Source: Pseudosulfitobacter sp. DSM 107133 (GTDB lineage: Bacteria; Pseudomonadota; Alphaproteobacteria; Rhodobacterales; Rhodobacteraceae). Taken from it: 64,000 bases of DNA. The stretch spans positions 62,001-126,000 of the forward strand of contig NZ_CP085159.1 in assembly GCF_022788695.1 (NCBI RefSeq). Direction: 5' to 3'. The position numbers and the translations under genes are program-made. Of this stretch, positions 9,442 through 17,758 are shown piece after piece. How positions within the stretch are numbered: the stretch's first letter is position 1; the number at the start of each line of letters is the position of its first letter. Below the pieces are notes generated by a model, which was not told where the DNA came from, searched no databases, and saw only the letters and a program-made list of their open reading frames with translations.

Positions 9442-10161
9442 TTATTCGGCGGCCCGGGCCTGATCGACAAGTTCAATCATCTGGTCCGCCTGAATCAGAC
9501 CCGGCGCAAGACTGTCGCCGATCACGAATGAAGGTGTGCCACTGAACCCCAGCGACTGCGCAAGCCGCATGGAAGTTTGAATGTGCTCTTCAATTTCCGG
9601 TGCGGTCATGTCGCGACGCAGCTGTGCAACATCGAGGCCGATGTCTTCCGCAACGCGAATAATCGTGGCTTCCTCAGCGCGTTGCTTTAACTGCATCATC
9701 GCCCAGTGGAATTCTTCATACTTGCCCTGATTGCGCGAAGCCAATGCCGCGCGGGCGGCAAACACCGAACCCTCCCCCAAAATCGGCCACTCTCGATACA
9801 CGACCCTGACGTTGGGATCGGCGGCAAGCAGTGCCTCCATTTCAGGTTTGACCCTACGGCAATATGGGCAGTTGTAATCGAAGAATTCCACAACCGTGAC
9901 ATCGCCCTCCGGATTGCCCAGAACAGGTGCGTTTGGATCATTTTCAAGCGTGGCTTTTTCAGTATCGAGAACCTCCGCTGCGGCTTGCGCCTGCAAAGCT
10001 TGTTGCTGCTCTTCGAACAATTGGGCGGCCTCGAATACAATGCCCGGATTTTCGCGGATGGCTTCCAGCACAAGTTCCTTGATCCGGTTTTCGTCAAGGC
10101 CGTCTGCCATCGCAGCTATGGGAAGCATCACAAGTGCAGCGGTGGCTAAAAATCTCTTCAT
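9442..10161 (-). CDS. DsbA/ScsC-like periplasmic thiol oxidoreductase
   Basis: The 239-residue protein has a signal peptide ending AMA and an N-terminal helical stretch rich in Gln and Glu (about 45-65) of the kind that precedes the fold in ScsC and Com1-like DsbA proteins. The active site is CPYC in DYNCPYCRRVKPE, and the cis-Pro loop is SGTPSFVIG. ScsC proteins work with ScsB in copper tolerance, and scsB lies in this window. The ATG overlaps the TAA of the upstream cytochrome (TAATG), with AAGGAG just before, so translation is coupled. It is the last gene of a leftward run. Confidence 0.88.
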   Translation of the reverse strand: MKRFLATAALVMLPIAAMADGLDENRIKELVLEAIRENPGIVFEAAQLFEEQQQALQAQAAAEVLDTEKATLENDPNAPVLGNPEGDVTVVEFFDYNCPYCRRVKPEMEALLAADPNVRVVYREWPILGEGSVFAARAALASRNQGKYEEFHWAMMQLKQRAEEATIIRVAEDIGLDVAQLRRDMTAPEIEEHIQTSMRLAQSLGFSGTPSFVIGDSLAPGLIQADQMIELVDQARAAE

Positions 10162-10655
10162 TACCCGTCTCCTTTTGACGCTATGTCCTGTGCCGTTCGA
10201 TCGGCCTGCGCGGCGCGTTCACGCTCCGGCCAGATTGATTTGATGTATGCGAGGATGTTCCAGATGTCCTCGTCGCTCAGTTGTTCGCCGAAACCCGGCA
10301 TGCCGCTGTTGAATTCAATGCCTTGCGCGGCGAGCGTCGCCTGGCCCCCTTGCTTGGTGTAGGTAAAAAGCATGCTGTCAGGATGATGCCATGTATGTCC
10401 GGTCGCGTCGTGCGGAGGAGCTGGCAGGCTTCCATCTTCGCGCGGCGTGCGCCAGTCTTCCTCGCCCTCTAGGTTTGCACCATGGCACGCGGCGCAGTTT
10501 TCCGCGTAAAGGATCTCACCTGCGGCTATGTCGACCGGGCCGGCGCTCGCGGAGTTTGACGAAAGGGGCGCGTCGCCGATTTCAGTCCAAAGGAAGGCCG
10601 CAACCGCCGCGACACCCGCAAGTCCAAGCCCGAGATATGCAGATCGGGTCATCAT
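10161..10655 (-). CDS. Exported monoheme c-type cytochrome
   Basis: The 164-residue product has an N-terminal membrane segment (YLGLGLAGVAAVAAFLW) that acts as signal or anchor. The mature domain has one heme c site, CAACH in YAENCAACHGANLEG, and a likely Met ligand in NSGMPGFG, so it is a class I cytochrome c. The ATG at 10655 overlaps the stop of the multicopper oxidase gene (ATGA). A second ATG follows at once. Its position between an oxidase and a DsbA suggests that it carries electrons for copper oxidation or for the oxidase, but that is inference. Confidence 0.85.
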   Translation of the reverse strand: MMTRSAYLGLGLAGVAAVAAFLWTEIGDAPLSSNSASAGPVDIAAGEILYAENCAACHGANLEGEEDWRTPREDGSLPAPPHDATGHTWHHPDSMLFTYTKQGGQATLAAQGIEFNSGMPGFGEQLSDEDIWNILAYIKSIWPERERAAQADRTAQDIASKGDG

Positions 10656-12040
10656 CCAACAACGATCTTGGTCATCATGCCCGAGGCCGCATGTGACAAC
10701 ATATGGCAATGCAGCAGCCACTGGCCAGGATTGTCCGCCACGAACGCGACTTCACGCGTCTCTCCGCGTTCAAGGAGCGTGGTATCACGTAGTGGTCCGA
10801 GCGTGCCATCCTCTGCCACTTCATGAAAGTGCATACCATGCAGGTGCATGGCATGTGGGAAAACCGTATCGTTCACCATCTTCAAACGCACATTCTGCCC
10901 TCGGTCCAATCGCGCGAAAGGTTCGCCGTCGATACCGTCAACCTTCCCGTTGAACGACCAGAAATACCCGGCTTGAACAAGCTCGCCCATCGGCTTGATT
11001 TCCCCACCAAGAGAAGCGGAACTCAAACGGCCCATCGCGCCCCCTTCCATACTCAGACTGAGCGTTGTGGCGTCCTGCAGATCAACCATTGCGTGGTCAT
11101 TCGGAGGCAGGGCCGCGGGCGCATCCCTGCGGTTTACGGTGCCACCTTCCTCGACCTCGAAAGCGACCTGGCTAAAAGTCTCTTCGCGACCAACCTGAAC
11201 GATATGGGCCGTTTCTCCGACGTTCGCCGTTACATCGACGATTAGGTCAATACGTTGGGCCGGTGCAAGGGTCATGGTGTCAGTTACTTTAATTGGTGCA
11301 GTCAACGGCATCCCATCAAGGGCGACCATCCACCCGTCGAGGCCATCGAGGCTCAACTGGAAATTGCGCGCGTTGGAGGCATTGACGAGCCGCAGACGCA
11401 GGCGTTCATTCCTGCGCGCAGACAAAGCGAGATTAAAAGTCCCGTTGGTCGTAATCAGGTTTCCGAGCCTTCCCGCGTGGCTGAGATCACGAGGCGCACC
11501 AAAGTCATTCTGGATCTGGGCGGTTTCGGGATTGATGCGCCAATCATCAAGTATCAAAATCTCCTCCCGATCGATATCGAGGGCCTCCGCTTCTTCAACG
11601 ATCAGGGCGCCATAGAGTCCCCTGGCCACCTGTTCCAACGAACGGTTATGCGCGTGATACCAGTAGGTGCCAGCGTCCGGGACAATAAAGTCATAGTCGA
11701 AGGCATCCCCTGGCTGGACGGCATCCTGCGTCAGGCCCGAAACGCCATCCATGGCGTTGTCGATCCGGATTCCGTGCCAGTGCGTTGAAGTTCCTTGGGA
11801 AAACCGGTTGACTAATCTGCGCTGCACCCGACCACCTTGGGCGACACGGATTTCCGGGCCCGGTGAACTCCCGTCAAAGCACCAAAGCGAAGTTTTGCCA
11901 TAGTCACCAGGCAGCAACTGCACGTCGCTCTCTTGTGCAATCAGGTTGGTTGGCGGCGTATTCGCGAAACCAGCAGACGCCGATATCCCGGCAAATGCGC
12001 TGGACGTAGCGAGAAATTGTCGGCGATTGAGCGTGATCAT
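10652..12040 (-). CDS. Multicopper oxidase, Tat-exported (CueO/CopA-oxidase type)
   Basis: The 462-residue protein begins with a twin-arginine signal (NRRQFLA). The copper ligands are in the four expected blocks: HWHG, YHAH, HAMHLHGMHFH and HCHMLSHAASGMM. This is a three-domain multicopper oxidase that would oxidise periplasmic Cu(I) or other substrates with oxygen. Unlike the oxidase at 28012 it has no obvious Met-rich insertion. It is preceded by the diheme cytochrome gene and overlaps the next cytochrome gene by four bases, inside one leftward operon. Confidence 0.93.
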   Translation of the reverse strand: MITLNRRQFLATSSAFAGISASAGFANTPPTNLIAQESDVQLLPGDYGKTSLWCFDGSSPGPEIRVAQGGRVQRRLVNRFSQGTSTHWHGIRIDNAMDGVSGLTQDAVQPGDAFDYDFIVPDAGTYWYHAHNRSLEQVARGLYGALIVEEAEALDIDREEILILDDWRINPETAQIQNDFGAPRDLSHAGRLGNLITTNGTFNLALSARRNERLRLRLVNASNARNFQLSLDGLDGWMVALDGMPLTAPIKVTDTMTLAPAQRIDLIVDVTANVGETAHIVQVGREETFSQVAFEVEEGGTVNRRDAPAALPPNDHAMVDLQDATTLSLSMEGGAMGRLSSASLGGEIKPMGELVQAGYFWSFNGKVDGIDGEPFARLDRGQNVRLKMVNDTVFPHAMHLHGMHFHEVAEDGTLGPLRDTTLLERGETREVAFVADNPGQWLLHCHMLSHAASGMMTKIVVG

Positions 12041-12056
12041 CAGTTGATTTCCAGTA

Positions 12057-12947
12057 CTATATATCGTTGTCCATAAGGTAGATGGCCATCGCGGTCAGGT
12101 CTGCATCGCTTAGGAAGCTCGTTCCATAGCGTACAACTTCGGCCATTGATCCGCCAAAAACATCACCCGAAGGCGTGATGCCAGATCGCAATGCATAAGC
12201 CAGATCGTCTACTGTCCAACCTTCTGACAAAAGATCGCCGGAACGGATCGATGGGGCCTTGCCGCCTCCAGGCAGGGCATCGTTGCCCGAAAACCGTTCA
12301 GCCACAATGCGTGCACCTACAACGTTCCGCGTCGTATGACAGGCAGAGCAATGTGCGGCACCGTTAACCAGCAGCTTGCCTCGGTTCCAGACGTCGCTTT
12401 TGTCGGCTTCGGGTGCCGTAAAGGGTTCCGTCAAAAACGCCGCTCTCCAAAGCTTCATCCCCCATCGTTGATCGAACGGAAAAGGGACGTCGTGGGCTGG
12501 CGCTGGCACGTTCACGGCTGGCACGGTCTGGAATGCGGCCCACAGGTCAGCAATATCCTGATCCGTGAAATTTGCATAAAACGGATACGTAAAGGTCGGA
12601 TAATATGGATCGCCGTCAGGAGAGATACCCTGCCTCACTGCTTTTGCGAAGTCTGCCACGGTCCAGTTTCCCATTCCATGTTCCGCGTCGGTTGTAAGAT
12701 TTGGCGGGTAAAAGGTGCCAAAGTCTGTCTTGAGAGGAGCACCCCCGGCCAGCGGGGCACCTCCGGATTCAAAGTTGGTGTGGCACGCGATACAACCGCT
12801 GGCCCGTGCCAAATACGATCCCCGGTCAATATCCCCGGCCAGACTTATCTCTGTAACGGCTGCTCCGATCGGCCAGGCTATCGTTGCCGCGACAACGCCG
12901 ATCCCGCCGACGCCCACCGCGCCAATAATCCAACGCCCCCAACGCAC
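12057..12947 (-). CDS. Membrane-anchored diheme cytochrome c
   Basis: The 296-residue product has an N-terminal membrane anchor (WIIGAVGVGGIGVVAATIAW) and two heme c domains, with CIACH near the start and CSACH in the second half. The architecture resembles cytochrome subunits of membrane dehydrogenases and of copper or sulfur oxidation systems. I placed the start at the GTG at 12947, five bases after the preceding gene's stop. The open frame extends 31 codons upstream into that gene, to an ATG at 13040, so the start is uncertain. It is followed 16 bases later by the multicopper oxidase. Confidence 0.85.
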   Translation of the reverse strand: MRWGRWIIGAVGVGGIGVVAATIAWPIGAAVTEISLAGDIDRGSYLARASGCIACHTNFESGGAPLAGGAPLKTDFGTFYPPNLTTDAEHGMGNWTVADFAKAVRQGISPDGDPYYPTFTYPFYANFTDQDIADLWAAFQTVPAVNVPAPAHDVPFPFDQRWGMKLWRAAFLTEPFTAPEADKSDVWNRGKLLVNGAAHCSACHTTRNVVGARIVAERFSGNDALPGGGKAPSIRSGDLLSEGWTVDDLAYALRSGITPSGDVFGGSMAEVVRYGTSFLSDADLTAMAIYLMDNDI

Positions 12948-12951
12948 TTGC

Positions 12952-13542
12952 TTACTCGTCTTCTTTGCGGAATTTCTGATGACAGGCCGAACATGTCTGA
13001 GCAACCATTGTGAACGCCGCGTCTGCGGGCATGTTGGCAAACATCTCGCCCGTCATGACCTGGTTCGATTCCATCATACCTCCACCCATCATGGAGGAAG
13101 CGCCACCGCCCATCATCCCGCCGGTTGTACCGCCCATCATTGATCCACTGTCGTTGCTTTGTGCTGTGGCCAGCCCATTGCCTGCGCTCAACTTCAATCC
13201 TTCTGCGGCTGTTTTCAGGTCTTCCGCGAGGGCCGCGAACTGTTCGCTGTCTTCCCACACTGACGGCAACGCTTTGGACACGCCCCCACCCGACCCCTCG
13301 GGAAACAGCCGTGCCATCTGTTCACCCGAATGCCCGACCATTGCGTCTGCCTCACGACGTACCAGATCGGCATCGTATGGAACTTGACCCCGCATCATCG
13401 GGGTGAGTGTCTTGATGGATTCTCCCATCGCAGACATGCCTTGCATGCGCTCGAGGACAACACCCGTTGCCCCAGTATGCGCCCAAGCCGCGACGCCGAT
13501 CGTCGCAATGACCGTGGATGTGATCCAAACCTTTATTCGCAT
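12952..13542 (-). CDS. Cytochrome c-prime (class II) with a Met-Gly insertion
   Basis: The 196-residue product has a signal peptide, a helical body and one heme site CSACHQKF at the very C-terminus, the layout of class II cytochromes such as c-prime. Between the third and fourth helices (about residues 135-157) is an insertion of repeated MMGG units, which usual family members lack. Such Met clusters bind Cu(I) in other copper proteins. The ATG follows GGAG by eight bases. It sits in the leftward run with an L,D-transpeptidase, other cytochromes and an oxidase. Confidence 0.85.
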   Translation of the reverse strand: MRIKVWITSTVIATIGVAAWAHTGATGVVLERMQGMSAMGESIKTLTPMMRGQVPYDADLVRREADAMVGHSGEQMARLFPEGSGGGVSKALPSVWEDSEQFAALAEDLKTAAEGLKLSAGNGLATAQSNDSGSMMGGTTGGMMGGGASSMMGGGMMESNQVMTGEMFANMPADAAFTMVAQTCSACHQKFRKEDE

Positions 13543-13555
13543 TTCCAGCACTCCA

Positions 13556-13713
13556 TTAGTTGATCCCGTTTGCACGCTGCAGTTCCCGCACATATGCAAC
13601 AGCCATTTTCACGCCGCTGTTTATGAAGCTTTCGACCGGCTGCAACTGCTGCCAGATCACAGGCGCCCCCCGACAACCAGGACCGCCGCGATGAAAATGC
13701 CGGATCTCGCCAT
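13556..13713 (-). pseudogene. Small single-span protein gene with an apparent one-base frameshift
   Basis: An ATG at 13713 overlaps the stop of the L,D-transpeptidase gene (TGATG). It starts a peptide MARSGIFIAAVLVVGG that hits a stop within 19 codons. Just after that point the neighbouring frame continues without interruption to a TAA at 13558-13556 (reading QQLQPVESFINSGVKMAV and onward). The switch lies at a run of six G. With seven G the whole would be one 52-residue single-span protein filling the gap before the cytochrome c-prime gene. It is either a broken gene, a sequencing error or a slippage site. Confidence 0.6.
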
Positions 13714-14279
13714 CAGATTAGCTTGACTTGAGTGCCAACTGGCGTCTGGTCATACACTTCGATGATTTGTTCGTTAAACAGACCAATGCAGCCGTTTGAT
13801 GAGCGCCGCCCGATCTTGCGTGTATCGTTTGTCCCGTGGATTCTGTAATACTGCCATGTCAAATGCATGGCCCGGATGCCCAAAGGGTTTTCCGGTCCGG
13901 GGGGCACATAGGATGGCAGAGTGGGGTCTCTTTCAAGCATGGACGGTGTTGGCGCCCAGTCCGGCTCTGGATCCTTGAAGACGATTTCGGTGTATCCGCG
14001 CCGCGTCAGCTCGTCTGTCATCGGCACGGACGTTGGATATATACGCATTTCGCCGTCTGCCGTCCAATGCTGCAGAACACGTGAGACCGTATCCGAAATG
14101 ATGATGCCATTTCCGAGCCGATCAAAGTGATCCTGCCAAGCATGCGTTCGGAACGAAGACATGTTGCGCCGAACCGGAGCTTGTTCTTGAGCGCCCAGAA
14201 TAGAAGGCGCTGCGAATGCTGCCGCCCCTACCCCGGTAGAGAATGAGCGACGTGTCAAAACTGTTTGTTTTTGGATCAT
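13713..14279 (-). CDS. L,D-transpeptidase (YkuD family), copy 1
   Basis: The 188-residue protein starts with a Tat-like signal (TRRSFSTGVGAAAFAAP). The YkuD catalytic block is present: IHGTND followed by RRSSNGCIGL, with the catalytic Cys in NGC and the conserved His in HGT. These enzymes make 3-3 peptidoglycan links or attach proteins to the wall, in the periplasm. It is closely related to the copy at 36464 (shared WQDHFD, ELTRRGYT, PPGPxNPLG, SSNGCIGL). It is the first gene of the leftward cytochrome/oxidase run, overlapping the small gene that follows. Confidence 0.92.
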   Translation of the reverse strand: MIQKQTVLTRRSFSTGVGAAAFAAPSILGAQEQAPVRRNMSSFRTHAWQDHFDRLGNGIIISDTVSRVLQHWTADGEMRIYPTSVPMTDELTRRGYTEIVFKDPEPDWAPTPSMLERDPTLPSYVPPGPENPLGIRAMHLTWQYYRIHGTNDTRKIGRRSSNGCIGLFNEQIIEVYDQTPVGTQVKLI

Positions 14280-14414
14280 GGAACTAACCTCGATTAGGGT
14301 ACCTGCTTCCGCGTTAGATTACCCAATCGCATGGTTTCCCTGAATAGCTGGGCGGTTGGTTTTTTGTAACTATATGTATCGCTACCAAGGCTCTGCGAGC
14401 GTTTTTTGCTGTTC

Positions 14415-15008
14415 TCAAGCGGCGATAGGTTTGAGCACAACACGCGTCTGGAGCGGGACTTGCTCGTAAAGCTCGACAATTTGGTTGTTCGTGAGCCTCG
14501 CGCAACCGTTCGAGACGCGTCGACCGATCGTCTTCGGGTCCGTGGTTCCGTGAAGCCTTAGGTATGTGTCTCCTCGACCCGGTTGAAAGAGGTACAACGC
14601 TCTTGCACCCAGTGGATTTTTTAGTCCCCCAGGAACACCGCCGGCAAAACGAAGATATCGGCCGGGCTCTCTGCTTATCATTGCAGGTGTCGGCGTCCAG
14701 CGCGGCCACTTTTGCTTGCGCGCGACATAGAACTCGCCGGATTCATAGAGGCCTTCCCTGCCAATTCCGACCGTGTACCTGATCGCCCGATGGTTCGGTA
14801 AAGTCCAAAACAACGCGAACTGGTTCGGATCGACATGTATTTCTCCCGGCTTCCCAGCCTCGGAATACTCAACTTCGCGCGGCAAATGCTCAGGAGGCAC
14901 GACAGATGGTCCGATGCGGCGATCATGCTCTGCGTCACTATGTGCAAATGCTGTTTTTACGCACACCGAAAGAGCAACAACAGACGTCAGAAAATGTCTT
15001 CGTTTCAT
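14415..15008 (-). CDS. L,D-transpeptidase (YkuD family), copy 2
   Basis: The 197-residue protein has a signal peptide (MKRRHFLTSVVALSV to AFA) and the YkuD catalytic block LHGTTDPKTIGRRVSNGCARL. The His and Cys of the active site are both present. It belongs to the ErfK/YbiS-like group more than to the paralogs at 13713 and 36464. The ATG follows AAGG by eight bases. It begins 17 bases after the histidine kinase stop, so it is probably co-transcribed with the two-component genes, which suggests an envelope-stress output. Confidence 0.92.
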   Translation of the reverse strand: MKRRHFLTSVVALSVCVKTAFAHSDAEHDRRIGPSVVPPEHLPREVEYSEAGKPGEIHVDPNQFALFWTLPNHRAIRYTVGIGREGLYESGEFYVARKQKWPRWTPTPAMISREPGRYLRFAGGVPGGLKNPLGARALYLFQPGRGDTYLRLHGTTDPKTIGRRVSNGCARLTNNQIVELYEQVPLQTRVVLKPIAA

Positions 15009-15025
15009 ATACGTACCTTTGGAAA

Positions 15026-16468
15026 TTATTGTGGTTTGAGGCTAGTAATAGCATGCGCTATACGTGGCGAAAGTGACTCTTGTCGCGAGGTTCCGGCACC
15101 CGGCATGATTGGCAGCGTGATTTCTGCGCGGAGCCCCGCGCCAACGCGATTTTTCAACAAAATGGAACCGCCGTGCTCAAGGACGATACTTCGCGCAATT
15201 GACAGCCCCAAACCATGACCGCCCGTTTCTTGTGATCGCGACGTCTCAAGTCGGACATAAGGCCCGAAGACTGCCTCTAGTTGATTTTTGGGGATGCCGG
15301 GCCCATTGTCGTCAATGGCGATCACTACCTCATCGCCCGACCTTTCCCAAGATACTCTGGCCTCGTTCCCATAGCGGATCGCGTTCTCAATCAGGTTTCT
15401 CATGGCGCGCCCCATCGCACTTGGCTTCACAGATGCGATCAGGGGCCCTTCGCTGTTCATTTGAACCTTGTCCAACCCCAAACCGATAATCAGATCATGA
15501 AGATCAATGGATTGGACGTCTTCATGCTGGCCCACACCCTTCGCGAAATCCAGAGTTGCATCGACCATTTGTTGCATCTCTTCGCTCGATGTCACTAAGG
15601 ATGCGCGTGTATCCTCATCATCTACCATCTCTGCCCGCACGCGAAGGGCGGTCAGAGGGGAACGGAGATCGTGCGCCAGCGCCGCAAGCATCTGGGTTCG
15701 GTCACTGACAAAACGTGTCAAGCGATCCTGCATAGTATTGAACGCATGGGTCAGGTCTTGCACTTCCTTCGGTCCCACAACCGGCAAGTCCCCCTCTCCG
15801 GCACCACGCCCCAAGCGTTCGGATGCGTTTGCCAGGTTGTTGAGCGGGCCGGTCAATCTGGAGAGAAGAAACCAGAAACTGGCAACCAACAGAAGGCCCG
15901 CAGTCACAGCAAATGATATGTTGGAGGCGAGGGACCATTGCAGCGGCGGCCTTTCAAATCGCGTACCGACGTTGAGCCAACTTCCACCTGCCAATGCAAT
16001 AGAAAGCTCCATTTCAATGGCAGCAAGGCTGCCTTGCATCATTTCAGCATGCATTTCCGCCATTTCAGGAGACAGATTTGGAAGTGGCAGCAGGCCTCCT
16101 TCAATTTCATGAACCTCAACCCGAATATCACGGCTGTAACTCTCTCCCAGCAATGCCCGGATCCGTGCCTCAACCGCCCCGCCTTCATCATGATCTCCAT
16201 GGGGGACCGTTGGAGCATTTGCCAGATCGAAACGCACAAGCGGTGAGGTCGCAGCGCGAATGATCTGCGCGTGCAGTTCCGGGGGAGCCCCTTCAATCAA
16301 CTGAGCGACGTTTGCCGCGCGCGCCGCTGCTTCGGCACCGATCGCAGCCTGTACGGCAAGCGATCTTTCATCAACAAAGAACCACAGGCTTAGGGCCTGT
16401 GCGAGGGACAGTACGCCGAGGACCAGAAGCGCAATCTGCGCGCGCAACGTCCGTGGTAACATCTTCAT
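15026..16468 (-). CDS. Two-component sensor histidine kinase
   Basis: The 480-residue protein has a first membrane helix near the N-terminus, a periplasmic sensor region of roughly 130 residues, a second helix and a HAMP linker. The HisKA domain follows, with the phosphoacceptor His in AHDLRSPLTAL, then an ATPase domain with RNLIENAIRYG, DNGPGIP and GHGLGLSIA. The periplasmic loop has several His and Met but no recognisable metal motif. The ATG at 16468 overlaps the regulator's stop (ATGA). The signal is unknown. The location suggests metal or envelope stress. Confidence 0.9.
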   Translation of the reverse strand: MKMLPRTLRAQIALLVLGVLSLAQALSLWFFVDERSLAVQAAIGAEAAARAANVAQLIEGAPPELHAQIIRAATSPLVRFDLANAPTVPHGDHDEGGAVEARIRALLGESYSRDIRVEVHEIEGGLLPLPNLSPEMAEMHAEMMQGSLAAIEMELSIALAGGSWLNVGTRFERPPLQWSLASNISFAVTAGLLLVASFWFLLSRLTGPLNNLANASERLGRGAGEGDLPVVGPKEVQDLTHAFNTMQDRLTRFVSDRTQMLAALAHDLRSPLTALRVRAEMVDDEDTRASLVTSSEEMQQMVDATLDFAKGVGQHEDVQSIDLHDLIIGLGLDKVQMNSEGPLIASVKPSAMGRAMRNLIENAIRYGNEARVSWERSGDEVVIAIDDNGPGIPKNQLEAVFGPYVRLETSRSQETGGHGLGLSIARSIVLEHGGSILLKNRVGAGLRAEITLPIMPGAGTSRQESLSPRIAHAITSLKPQ

Positions 16469-17184
16469 GCGCATATCTCGACATCGCAAGACAGGCTGTA
16501 TCCACCATTACGCACAGTCGCGATGACCCTGGGCCGCAATACATCCTGCTCGATTTTCCTGCGCAATCGGCTCACCTGATTGTCTATTGTTCGATCCAGA
16601 GGCCCCGCTATGCGTCCTGTGCTGAGTTCAAGAAGGTGGTCTCTGTCGAGGACGGCCCTCGGCCTTTTGAGGAACAGCGTTAGCAATTTCAGTTCCCCGG
16701 ACGTGAGTTGCGTGCGGGACCCAGTTTGGTCAATCAGAGTGCGACCGTCGACATCTAGCTCAAGATGTGCAAATTTGACTGTCTTCCCGGCAAAGTCGTC
16801 GATCTGCGGGATTTGCTGCGTTCGTCGCAGAATTGCATTAATCCGCGCCAACAGTTCTTTGGGGTTGAAGGGCTTCGCAAGGTAGTCGTCCGCCCCGCCG
16901 TCCAGGCCAGCTATGCGGTCGTCATCGTCTCCCAATGCGGTCAGCATCAGGATCGGTGTATGTCCTTCCCTGCGCAGCCGCCGACACGCGGACAACCCGT
17001 CTTCCCCCGGCATCATGACATCCAACACGATGAGATCGAAATTGGCTTCTGCGAGCTTACTGTCCATCTGTTCGGCATTCTCTGCCGCAGATGCACGTAG
17101 TCCGTTCCGTTCCAGATAACTTGTTACGGATTTTCTGATCTCTGAATGGTCGTCGACGACCAGTATACGTGGTTGCTCTTTCAT
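16465..17184 (-). CDS. OmpR-family response regulator
   Basis: The 239-residue protein has a receiver domain with the phosphoacceptor Asp in LIVLDVMMPGEDG and the Lys in LAKPFNPKEL, then a winged-helix DNA-binding domain ending near the C-terminus. I chose the ATG at 17184, which starts directly at the receiver fold. The frame extends further upstream without a better start. It is the first gene of a regulator-kinase-L,D-transpeptidase operon and is divergent from the DUF411 gene, with a shared 126-bp intergenic region. Confidence 0.9.
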   Translation of the reverse strand: MKEQPRILVVDDHSEIRKSVTSYLERNGLRASAAENAEQMDSKLAEANFDLIVLDVMMPGEDGLSACRRLRREGHTPILMLTALGDDDDRIAGLDGGADDYLAKPFNPKELLARINAILRRTQQIPQIDDFAGKTVKFAHLELDVDGRTLIDQTGSRTQLTSGELKLLTLFLKRPRAVLDRDHLLELSTGRIAGPLDRTIDNQVSRLRRKIEQDVLRPRVIATVRNGGYSLSCDVEICA

Positions 17185-17310
17185 ATTGTCTTTATAGACA
17201 TTCCGGCTCAGGAACGCCCATCCCGTGATTGTAGCCAAATGTAACAACGTCTACCGGTCGACTCCCGAACGCATGTCAAGTATCAGAACCAAGAGAAAAA
17301 GGAGTTCGAA

Positions 17311-17757
17311 ATGGACAGACGCCAATTTGTCTTGACGGTCGCCAGTGCGATTGCAGCAGGTCCCGCATTGTCACAGACTGCTACCCCGATGTTGCAGGTA
17401 ACCAAAACACCGACCTGCGGCTGCTGCGGTGCGTGGGTTGATGAGATGATCTCTGCCGGGTTCAAAGCATCAGTTGAAGACGTCGACTATGACACCCTTC
17501 AAGTGTTGAAGCAGAAATACGGCATCGCGCCAGAGCTCGCCGGATGTCACACGACTTCTGTGAGTGGCTACTTCGTTGAGGGCCACGTGCCTGCCTCCGA
17601 CATCGCGCGGTTGCTGCAGGAAAAGCCTGCGGCGCGCGGCGTGACAGCGCCGGGCATGCCTATGGGGTCGCCCGGTATGGGCACCAGGGGCGATCCGTAT
17701 GATGTGATGCTTGTGCTTATGGACGGATCGACCCGGGTTTTCGCGACACACGGCTGA
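17311..17757 (+). CDS. DUF411 metal-binding protein, copy 1
   Basis: The 148-residue secreted protein has a signal with a twin Arg (MDRRQFVLTVASAIAAG). The DUF411 core follows: TPTCGCCGAWV, then LAGCHTT and EGHVPASDI, and a Met/Gly-rich loop PGMPMGSPGMG. Families of this type accompany copper oxidases and transporters and are thought to bind copper or another soft metal through CGCC, Cys-His and Met. GGAG precedes the ATG. A second copy lies at 47017. The next gene begins two bases after its stop. Confidence 0.9.
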   Translation: MDRRQFVLTVASAIAAGPALSQTATPMLQVTKTPTCGCCGAWVDEMISAGFKASVEDVDYDTLQVLKQKYGIAPELAGCHTTSVSGYFVEGHVPASDIARLLQEKPAARGVTAPGMPMGSPGMGTRGDPYDVMLVLMDGSTRVFATHG

Positions 17758-17758
17758 C

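Noticed and set aside
10823..11788. Rightward frames opposite the multicopper oxidase
   Set aside because: Entirely antisense to conserved copper-ligand blocks. No independent evidence.
13072..13140. Repeated MMGG coding segment considered as a DNA repeat or CRISPR-like array
   Set aside because: The repeats are short, irregular and in frame in a cytochrome gene. There is no spacer/repeat structure and no cas gene in the window.
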